From Candidatus Zixiibacteriota bacterium (GTDB lineage: Bacteria; Zixibacteria; MSB-5A5; DSPP01): 64,000 nucleotides of DNA. A program made the position numbers and the translations under genes. This document shows positions 16,698-22,577 of this stretch, piece by piece; the stretch's first letter is position 1, and the number at the start of each line of letters is the position of its first letter. The DNA is taken from positions 62,001 to 126,000 of the forward strand of contig JAKEHY010000038.1 of the NCBI GenBank assembly GCA_022614805.1. Direction: 5' to 3'. The notes beneath the pieces were generated by a model. That model ran no database searches. It worked only from the letters and a program-made list of their open reading frames with translations, and had not been told where the DNA came from.

Positions 16698-17939
16698 ATG
16701 AATTATCCATTGAAAAAAGGAAAAGCCGCCCAGCAGGCCCACGTGGGGCTGCCGGAGGGAACCTTCGAAGAAGAACATGGCCGCAAGGGTTTCTACGGCA
16801 AGTCGGCCCATTTGTATCACACCCACCCCCCCACGGCGTGGGTTCGCTTCGAGGGAAAGCTGCGCCCCCACTGCCTCGATTTGAACAAGCTGGAGCCGGC
16901 CGACCAGAAAAACCCCAAAGGGGAGCCGGTTGCCTTTATGGGAAACGACGACATCATCCTGCACGTTTCCCGCCGCACGGAACCGATGCCGTTTTACCGC
17001 CGCAACGCCGATGGAGACGAGCTCTGGTTCGTCCATCGCGGCAAAGGTCGGCTGGAATCCGACTTCGGGCCTTTGAATTTTGAACCGGGAGATTATGTAA
17101 TTGTCCCTCGTTCGGTTACCCATCGCATCGTGCCGCAAACGAAAGACAACTTCTTTTTGATTATGGAGTCCAAAACCGAGTTTGAAGAGCCGGAGAAAGG
17201 GCTTTTGGGGCAGCATGCTTTGTACGACCCGGCCGTGGTTACCACGCCGGAGCCGCAGGCCATTAGCGAGGACAAGGAATGGGAAGTGCGCATCAAAGCG
17301 GAAGGGGAATACTCCTCCCTTTTCTATCCCTTCAATCCGCTGGATGTCATCGGCTGGAAGGGGGATTTGACGGTTTGGAAAATCAATATGCGGGACATCC
17401 GGCCGATTATGAGCCACCGGGCGCATCTGCCGCCGTCCGCCCACACTACCTTCGTTACCCAGGGGGCGGTGGTTTGCTCCTTTTTGCCCCGACCTTTGGA
17501 AAAAGACCCGGAGGCGGTCAAAGTGCCGTTTTTCCACCGCAACACTGATTACGATGAGGTGATTTTCTACCATGCGGGAAACTTCTTCTCCCGTCACAAC
17601 ATCTATGCCGGGATGCTGACTTTGCATCCGCGCGGCATTCACCACGGCCCCCATCCACAGGCCCGGCTGGCGCAGGCCACCAAAACGGAAACGGATGAGT
17701 ATGCCGTGATGCTGGACGGGTTGAACCCCCTGCATTTGACCCCTGCCGGTGAAGCCGTGGATTGGAAAGAATACTGGAAATCCTGGCTGGAGGATGTCAA
17801 AAAGCCGGCCCCGCACCGTCCCGCAGAAGCGGTCAAAGCAGCGGCAACTGCGATGGCCAAGCCAACCAAAACGGCGGGGAACAGCAAAAAGCCGGTCGGA
17901 GCCAGACTTGTCCCGAAGCGTGTCGAGGGAAAGGGTTGA
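16698..17939 (+). CDS. hmgA: Homogentisate 1,2-dioxygenase
   Basis: 413 residues, cupin fold. It should open homogentisate to maleylacetoacetate using Fe(II) and O2. Visible family segments are HTHPPTAWVRFEGKLRPHCL, FYRRNADGDELWFVHRGKG, the cupin sequence GDYVIVPRSVTHRIVP, and near the end TLHPRGIHHGPHPQA with the His-rich iron site. The C-terminus carries an Ala/Lys-rich extension (PAEAVKAAATAMAKPTK) not part of the core. The start ATG 16698 follows AAAGGAG. Its stop overlaps the TTG start of the next gene (TTGA). Confidence 0.93.
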   Translation: MNYPLKKGKAAQQAHVGLPEGTFEEEHGRKGFYGKSAHLYHTHPPTAWVRFEGKLRPHCLDLNKLEPADQKNPKGEPVAFMGNDDIILHVSRRTEPMPFYRRNADGDELWFVHRGKGRLESDFGPLNFEPGDYVIVPRSVTHRIVPQTKDNFFLIMESKTEFEEPEKGLLGQHALYDPAVVTTPEPQAISEDKEWEVRIKAEGEYSSLFYPFNPLDVIGWKGDLTVWKINMRDIRPIMSHRAHLPPSAHTTFVTQGAVVCSFLPRPLEKDPEAVKVPFFHRNTDYDEVIFYHAGNFFSRHNIYAGMLTLHPRGIHHGPHPQARLAQATKTETDEYAVMLDGLNPLHLTPAGEAVDWKEYWKSWLEDVKKPAPHRPAEAVKAAATAMAKPTKTAGNSKKPVGARLVPKRVEGKG

Positions 17940-18577
17940 TTATCGACCCCAAGGCCAACGACCCGAAAAACATTTACAAGTTGATGATTGGGTCGATAGT
18001 CCCCCGCCCGATTGCCTTTGTTTCCACCCAAAACCCGGAGGGGGCCGCCAATCTGGCCCCCTTTTCCTTTTTCACCGGCGTTTCCGCCAACCCCCCGGCG
18101 GTTCTCTTTTGCCCCCTGGTGCGCATCTCGGACAGTAAGACCAAAGACACCCTGCGTAACATCGCCACCACCAAGGAGTTTGTGGTCAATGTTGTATCCG
18201 AAGCTTTTGCCGAAGAGATGAATCTAACTTCGGCCGAGTTCCCGCCGGAGGTGAGCGAGTTTTCCGAATCCGGCCTGACCCCCGTTCCTTCCCAAAAAGT
18301 GAAGCCGCCCCGGGTCAAGGAATCCCCCATCAATATGGAATGCCGCCTGCTCCAAATGGTCCCGGTCGGCTCTGAACCTCTTGGGGGGACGGTGGTTATC
18401 GGTGAAATAGTTCTCTTTCACGTCGCGGATGAACTATTCGACAACTTCCGCATTGATTTGAAAAAACTAAAACCAATCGGCCGCCTTGCCGGCTCCTCCT
18501 ATTGCCGGGTAACCGACATTTTTGACCTCATCCGCCCCAAAACCGGTGAAATAAAACCGAACGGGTCGGCATCCTGA
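17936..18577 (+). CDS. Flavin reductase-like FMN-binding protein
   Basis: 213 residues with the split-barrel flavin reductase-like fold: MIGSIVPRPIAFVSTQNPEG, NLAPFSFFTGVSANPP and VNVVSEAFAEEMN are typical. Such proteins bind FMN and reduce it or act on their own substrates. The start is TTG 17936, overlapping the hmgA stop by four bases, with GAGGG and AAGGG upstream; longer frames inside hmgA are not credible. As the last gene of the tyrosine operon it could supply reduced flavin or protect against oxidative by-products; no partner monooxygenase is present. Confidence 0.85.
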   Translation: MIIDPKANDPKNIYKLMIGSIVPRPIAFVSTQNPEGAANLAPFSFFTGVSANPPAVLFCPLVRISDSKTKDTLRNIATTKEFVVNVVSEAFAEEMNLTSAEFPPEVSEFSESGLTPVPSQKVKPPRVKESPINMECRLLQMVPVGSEPLGGTVVIGEIVLFHVADELFDNFRIDLKKLKPIGRLAGSSYCRVTDIFDLIRPKTGEIKPNGSAS

Positions 18578-18603
18578 TTGCGTTGAGCGCAATTTCTTGC
18601 TTA

Positions 18604-18631
18604 TTGACATTTAATTGGGAACGAATTTAAT
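18604..18631 (+). promoter_or_regulatory. Promoter of the first five-cysteine gene
   Basis: TTGACA (18604-18609), 16-base spacer, TTTAAT (18626-18631). The same layout with near-identical spacer (TTGGGAACGA in both) recurs before the paralogue at 19313, which supports a functional site. Confidence 0.65.
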
Positions 18632-18665
18632 TTCGCCCGTATAAATGAATGTTGGAGGAACCTTT

Positions 18666-18704
18666 TTGAAACTCGCATCGTTTTTCAATTCCATAAGGAG
18701 GTGA
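18666..18704 (+). CDS. Putative 12-codon leader ORF 1
   Basis: TTG start with GGAGGA six bases upstream (18654-18659), reading L/M-K-L-A-S-F-F-N-S-I-R-R and stopping at TGA 18702. The last codons AGG AGG TGA are themselves the SD of the secreted protein that starts at 18709. A matching frame of identical length precedes the paralogue (19371-19409), with mostly conservative differences (K/R, S/T, S/S, I/V). Translation of the leader would place a terminating ribosome on the next start. This could still be a coincidence of a strong SD reading as Arg-Arg-stop. Confidence 0.4.
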   Translation: MKLASFFNSIRR

Positions 18705-18708
18705 TACT

Positions 18709-19254
18709 ATGACTAAAAAAGTCTTAGCGATAGCGCTCTTTGTCGTATTGGCTTTTGCTTTGGTTTGGGCCGGCGATAAAAAAGCCACTACCAGCGCCCA
18801 AACGGACGCAATGAAGGCCGAGATGATGAAGTGCGCGGTCTGTAAAAACGTGGCCACGCATATGGACGAAATCGGTCCAATGGGTATGGAAGCCGCGAAG
18901 CTCAATGACGGTTTGGCTGTCCGCCACTGGGTGAAAAGCAGTGACGCCGCGAAAATTACGGCCTTCCACTCCGCCTGCAACGCCGCCAACAAGGCCGGCG
19001 AAGCCACGCCTGGCTGGACCGACGAACAGGCCAAAACCGACCTGTGCGAGTTCTGCCAGGACATGCGCACCGCTATGAAAGCCGGCGCCAAAATGAGCTA
19101 CGGCGACACCAAAAACGGGAGCATAATGGTGCTTACCTCGCCGGAACCCACCGTCCAGGCCCAGCTTGGCACGCTGCACGAAAAGTGCGCGATGATGGCC
19201 GCTTCTATGGAGGCCCCGGCCACCACCACGAAAACCAAAGCTGAAAAGCAGTAA
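18709..19254 (+). CDS. Secreted five-cysteine protein, paralogue 1 (unknown family)
   Basis: 181 residues. A signal peptide (LAIALFVVLAFALVWAG) predicts export. The mature part has Cys42-x2-Cys45, Cys90 (in FHSAC), Cys113-x2-Cys116 (DLCEFCQ) and an extra Cys160 (LHEKC). The motif MRTAMKAGAKMSYGDTKNG follows the second CxxC. The two following genes share this five-cysteine spacing. CxxC pairs without a following His exclude c-type haem; metal binding or a disulfide role is possible. I do not recognise the family. The SD AAGGAGGTGAT is near-perfect, a promoter lies at 18604 and a terminator at 19273, so expression is probably strong and monocistronic. Confidence 0.85.
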   Translation: MTKKVLAIALFVVLAFALVWAGDKKATTSAQTDAMKAEMMKCAVCKNVATHMDEIGPMGMEAAKLNDGLAVRHWVKSSDAAKITAFHSACNAANKAGEATPGWTDEQAKTDLCEFCQDMRTAMKAGAKMSYGDTKNGSIMVLTSPEPTVQAQLGTLHEKCAMMAASMEAPATTTKTKAEKQ

Positions 19255-19272
19255 TCTTTCTTGTTTCACCCT

Positions 19273-19301
19273 AAAGCCCTCCGCCGAGGAGGGCTTTTTT
19301 T
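19273..19301 (+). terminator. Intrinsic terminator after paralogue 1
   Basis: AAAGCCCTC, loop CGCCGAG, GAGGGCTTT followed by T-rich sequence. The same stem and loop recur after paralogue 2, so the whole transcription unit was duplicated. Confidence 0.9.
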
Positions 19302-19312
19302 ATTTGCTCTTG

Positions 19313-19340
19313 TTGACATTTGGTTGGGAACGATTTTAAT
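19313..19340 (+). promoter_or_regulatory. Promoter of the second five-cysteine gene
   Basis: TTGACA (19313-19318), 16-base spacer, TTTAAT (19335-19340), almost the same as the promoter at 18604. It begins only about a dozen bases after the terminator of paralogue 1, so the two genes form separate transcripts. Confidence 0.65.
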
Positions 19341-19370
19341 TTGACTCGTATAAATGTTGTAGGAGTTGTC

Positions 19371-19409
19371 TTGAGATTCTTAACGTTTTTCTTTTCTGTG
19401 AGGAGGTGA
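19371..19409 (+). CDS. Putative 12-codon leader ORF 2
   Basis: TTG start with AGGAG five bases upstream (19361-19365), reading L/M-R-F-L-T-F-F-F-S-V-R-R, and TGA at 19407. It aligns without gaps to the leader at 18666. As there, the final AGG AGG TGA overlaps the SD of the next gene (start 19415). Regulatory or coupling role is inferred only. Confidence 0.4.
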   Translation: MRFLTFFFSVRR

Positions 19410-19414
19410 AATAA

Positions 19415-19957
19415 ATGACCAAAAAAGTCATATTAATGGCGCTCTTTGTCGTTTTGGCTTTCGCTCTCGTTTGGGCCGGTGATAAAAAAGCCGCCCCCAA
19501 TCCCCAGATGGAGCAATGGAAGGCCGAGGCGATGAAGTGCGCGGTCTGTAAAAATATGGTCGGCTCGATGGAGCAGTTGATGCCGGTGATGAAAATGGAA
19601 GTGGTGAAGCTGGACAATGGGATGGCGATGACGGGAGCGATCACCGACCCCAAGCTGGTGGCCACCTATCACGGGGTTTGTGATAAATGGAGTGGTGCTT
19701 TCGCAGCCGCTACGCAAATGGCCGACGACAAGGCCAAAACCGATTTGTGCCAGCACTGCCAGAGTATGCGCGGCGTGGTGAAAGCCGGTGCGCAGGCCAG
19801 CTACGGCAAGACCAAAAACGGCGATTTGCTGGTGTTTTCGTCCAACGACCCGGCCGTCCAAGCCAAGATATCGGACTTTCACGGGCAGTGTGTGGCGATG
19901 ATGTCGCAGATGGAAACGCCGAAGGAGACCAAGTCGACGGAGAAGAAGAAATACTAA
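19415..19957 (+). CDS. Secreted five-cysteine protein, paralogue 2 (unknown family)
   Basis: 180 residues, closely related to the preceding protein, with the same signal peptide (ALFVVLAFALVWAGDKKA). The cysteines are Cys42-x2-Cys45, Cys89 (YHGVC), Cys112-x2-Cys115 (DLCQHCQ) and a further Cys in FHGQC. The segment VKAGAQASYGKTKNG matches the motif after the second CxxC of its neighbour. Methionine is frequent in the first half (MEQLMPVMKMEV), which together with Cys and His could suit copper or another soft metal, but that is speculation. It has its own promoter (19313), leader frame, strong SD (GAGGAGGTGA) and terminator (19973). Confidence 0.85.
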   Translation: MTKKVILMALFVVLAFALVWAGDKKAAPNPQMEQWKAEAMKCAVCKNMVGSMEQLMPVMKMEVVKLDNGMAMTGAITDPKLVATYHGVCDKWSGAFAAATQMADDKAKTDLCQHCQSMRGVVKAGAQASYGKTKNGDLLVFSSNDPAVQAKISDFHGQCVAMMSQMETPKETKSTEKKKY

Positions 19958-19972
19958 CCGGGGTTCGCCCCG

Positions 19973-20004
19973 AAAAAGCCCTCCGCCGAGGAGGGCTTTT
20001 TTTT
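19973..20004 (+). terminator. Intrinsic terminator after paralogue 2
   Basis: AAAAAGCCCTC, loop CGCCGAG, GAGGGCTTTTTTTT. Identical in stem and loop to the terminator at 19273. Confidence 0.92.
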
Positions 20005-20054
20005 ATTGATGTTTGTTTTCAATATTTTATATTACTTAACAGGCAAAGGAGTTT

Positions 20055-21029
20055 ATGGGAAGAAGAATTTCCTTAGTACTTTTGTTGTCCGCAGCAATTT
20101 TTGGTGGATTTTGTCTCAAAGGCCTTGCTAAAAACCCCCGACCCGCTGATAAATGGCAAAGGTTTGGACCAGGGACTTCTGAATGCCAGATTTGTAGTTC
20201 CATTTTGAGTTATTGGAATGACCCCGCTTCAACTTTAAACCGCAAGGTGGAAATAACAGCCAACGAGATTAAAATCTCCTATACGACCCAAGATTCGTTT
20301 CGGATTCCAGAAGCCGAGATAGTGTGTGATGCTACATGGAAAACTTGGAAAACTTTTAAAGTAACCAAACGTGATAGTGGCGCAATCAACCTTTGCCCTT
20401 TATGCAAAAAGGTTTCGAGTTTTGTGAGATCGGGAGCTAAAATAACTGTGCTGAAAATAAATGAGGGCTGTCTTGCAACTGTTTCTTTTGTTGAAGAACG
20501 AAAAAGCCCTTCCGAAGTTTCCGTGAAGAAAGTCATTGACAGCTTGCCAGAGAAAGCTTCTACTTCTGATACAATGTATGAGGCCGTTTCCCCTATTCGG
20601 CACATGCTCTCAAATTCCATTCTTAATCCCCCTGGAGCGAGAAAGGCCGAAATAGTAGGCGCTGCCCCTTCTACTCTCCAGCCACCCGTGCGCCATGAAA
20701 CAAAACAGCTAGATAGCATCCCTCTTTCTACATTTGATGATGTACCTCCAGATCAAAACGTTGACCAAAAACCAAGTTTAATTCGCAAGGCCGAACCAAA
20801 CTATCCACCTATCGCTTTCGCGAACAGAATCGAAGGCCGGGTGGTATTGGCAATCCTATTGGATGTAGATGGCAAAGTTTTGAGTGTTAAGGTGGCGAAC
20901 AGTACAAATGAGATTTTTAACCAAGATGCAATTATTTGTGCAAAACAATGGACTTTTAAACCAGCGATATTGAATGGAAATCCAATAAAATTTTGGTACA
21001 CCGACTCTCTTGATTTCAGAATTAAATAA
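20055..21029 (+). CDS. Five-cysteine domain fused to a TonB C-terminal domain
   Basis: 324 residues. An N-terminal signal or anchor helix (ISLVLLLSAAIFGGF) is followed by Cys44-x2-Cys47, Cys91 and Cys114-x2-Cys117 (NLCPLCKK), the same spacing as in the two upstream proteins, and by FVRSGAKITVLKINEG, matching their post-CxxC motif. A low-complexity linker (150-235) leads to a TonB C-terminal domain: PNYPPIAFANRIEGRVVLAI, VANSTNEIFNQDAI and AKQWTFKPAILNG. TonB domains contact outer-membrane receptors. No ExbB/ExbD genes are near. The codons are visibly A+T-richer than its neighbours, which may indicate transfer. Start ATG 20055 has AAAGGAG. Confidence 0.85.
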   Translation: MGRRISLVLLLSAAIFGGFCLKGLAKNPRPADKWQRFGPGTSECQICSSILSYWNDPASTLNRKVEITANEIKISYTTQDSFRIPEAEIVCDATWKTWKTFKVTKRDSGAINLCPLCKKVSSFVRSGAKITVLKINEGCLATVSFVEERKSPSEVSVKKVIDSLPEKASTSDTMYEAVSPIRHMLSNSILNPPGARKAEIVGAAPSTLQPPVRHETKQLDSIPLSTFDDVPPDQNVDQKPSLIRKAEPNYPPIAFANRIEGRVVLAILLDVDGKVLSVKVANSTNEIFNQDAIICAKQWTFKPAILNGNPIKFWYTDSLDFRIK

Positions 21030-21084
21030 CTTGAGGGTAGTTTTTACTAATCCCTAATCCCCAATCACTAATCCCTGTTTTAAC

Positions 21085-21158
21085 TGGGCGGGAGAGGACT
21101 CGAACCTCTGACCTTCTGCGTGTAAGGCAGACGCTCTAACCAACTGAGCTAACCGCCC
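21085..21158 (-). tRNA. tRNA-Val (anticodon UAC)
   Basis: 74 bases on the minus strand with the full cloverleaf: D stem GCTC/GAGC, anticodon stem TCTGC/GCAGA around loop CTTACAC (anticodon TAC, at 21122-21124) and T stem AGAGG/CCTCT with loop TTCGAGT. CCA is not encoded. The acceptor has six pairs; position 7 is U opposite C, an unusual mismatch at its inner end. Confidence 0.95.
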
Positions 21159-21180
21159 GTTTCCCCCAATATAACCTTCT

Positions 21181-21207
21181 TTGACAAAAACGGAAATCGG
21201 CTCTAAT
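21181..21207 (+). promoter_or_regulatory. Possible glmM promoter driving a leaderless transcript
   Basis: TTGACA (21181-21186) and TCTAAT (21202-21207) with a short 15-base spacer. The -10 ends eight bases before the GTG start at 21216 and no SD is present, so transcription would begin at or next to the start codon. Confidence 0.4.
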
Positions 21208-21215
21208 TTCGAAAT

Positions 21216-22568
21216 GTGAAAAAGAAATCAGAACCCCTCGTTTCCGTCTCCGGCATTCGCGGCATCGTCGGCGAATCGCTGACGCTGGAAATCATAACCA
21301 CCTACACTTCCGCCTTCGCCCGGCTGGTCAAAAGGGGTACCGTTGCCGTGGGGCGGGACACCCGCCCCTCCGGTGTGGCCATCGAAAATCTGGTGGTCGA
21401 CAACCTGATGGCGGCTGGAATCGATGTTTTGACCCTCGGCATCGTGCCGACACCCACACTCGAAATGGCCATTTTGGAAAAAAAACTGGCGGGAGGGGTG
21501 ATGGTCACCGCCAGCCATAATCCGGCGGAATGGAATGCCCTCAAATTCTTCGGTTCCGAAAGCACTTTTTTGACCCCCAAAGAGGTGGAAAAGCTAAAAA
21601 AATTGGCAAAAACGTCGCGGGTTCGAAAGGGTTCCGATAAGCAAGGTAAAAAAGCAAGCTGGGAAGGAGCGGTCCAAGCGCATATCGAAAAAATTCTGGC
21701 ATTGGAGCTTGTAAAAAAAGAAAAAATCGCCGCGAGGCGGTTTAAAGTTGCCGTCGATTGCGTCAACGGCGCGGGATTTCACGCCCTCCCCCTACTTTTG
21801 GAACGGCTGGGATGCGAAGTTGCCGGCATAAACGTAACCCCGGACGGCCGTTTTCCCCATAATCCCGAGCCGGTAGCGGAAAATTTGAAACAGTTGGAAG
21901 CGAAAGTGAGCGAACTCGGCGCCGATTTGGGAATGGCAACCGACCCGGATGCCGACCGGCTGGCCTTGGTTTCCGAAGCCGGAAAAGCAGTAGGCGAAGA
22001 ATACACGCTGGCCCTGACAGTTGATTACGTTCTTTCCCAAACCCCCGGCCCGATCGCGGTCAACTTATCAACCTCGCAAATGAATGACGAGGTCGCCAAA
22101 AAATACGGCCAAAAATGCTACCGCACGCCGGTGGGGGAAGCCCACGTGGCTTTGGCTTTGAAAAAGCATCGGAGCATAATCGGCGGCGAAGGAAACGGCG
22201 GGGTAATTTTGCCCCAATTACACCCGGGGCGAGATGCTCTGGTTGGGGCGGCTTTGATACTTTCTCACCTTGCCGAAAGAGGGAAAACGCTCGGGCAGGC
22301 GGTTGACGGGCTCCCCCGCTTTAGCTTTATTAAGGCCAAGGGAACTTTAGGCTCCAAGACGGATATAAAGGGAAAACTTGGGAGAATTGAAAAATTGCAC
22401 CCAAAAGGCCGAAAAGATAAAAGAGACGGGCTCTGGCTCGGATTTCCGGAAGGCTGGTTTCAGGTGCGGCTCTCCAACACCGAACCCATCTGGCGTTTGG
22501 CGGTCGAAGGCCAACCCGGCTGGGCGGAAGCGAAGGCCCGGGAACTTAAAAAACTCTTAACCGGTTAG
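21216..22568 (+). CDS. glmM: Phosphoglucosamine mutase (phosphohexomutase family)
   Basis: 450 residues. Interconverts glucosamine-6-P and glucosamine-1-P for UDP-GlcNAc, the precursor of peptidoglycan and lipid A. Family motifs: VSGIRGIVGE at the N-terminus, active-site serine in MVTASHNPAEWNAL, metal loop ATDPDADRLAL, sugar loop GGEGNGGV and phosphate loop VRLSNTEPIWRL. The family also includes phosphomannomutases, but adjacency to glmS (nine bases) supports GlmM. The start is fixed at GTG 21216 because an in-frame TAA lies at 21204. No SD is visible. Confidence 0.92.
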   Translation: MKKKSEPLVSVSGIRGIVGESLTLEIITTYTSAFARLVKRGTVAVGRDTRPSGVAIENLVVDNLMAAGIDVLTLGIVPTPTLEMAILEKKLAGGVMVTASHNPAEWNALKFFGSESTFLTPKEVEKLKKLAKTSRVRKGSDKQGKKASWEGAVQAHIEKILALELVKKEKIAARRFKVAVDCVNGAGFHALPLLLERLGCEVAGINVTPDGRFPHNPEPVAENLKQLEAKVSELGADLGMATDPDADRLALVSEAGKAVGEEYTLALTVDYVLSQTPGPIAVNLSTSQMNDEVAKKYGQKCYRTPVGEAHVALALKKHRSIIGGEGNGGVILPQLHPGRDALVGAALILSHLAERGKTLGQAVDGLPRFSFIKAKGTLGSKTDIKGKLGRIEKLHPKGRKDKRDGLWLGFPEGWFQVRLSNTEPIWRLAVEGQPGWAEAKARELKKLLTG

Positions 22569-22577
22569 GAAAAGTTT

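Noticed and set aside
18604-18645. TTGACA with TATAAA (18640) as promoter
   Set aside because: The spacing of about 30 bases is too long; TTTAAT at 18626 with a 16-base spacer is preferred and conserved in the duplicate.
19262-19269. Second parS site
   Set aside because: Only the left half TGTTTCAC matches; the right half does not.
18709-19957. Multihaem c-type cytochromes
   Set aside because: CxxC motifs are followed by Lys, Gln or Lys/Ser, never His, so no haem c attachment.
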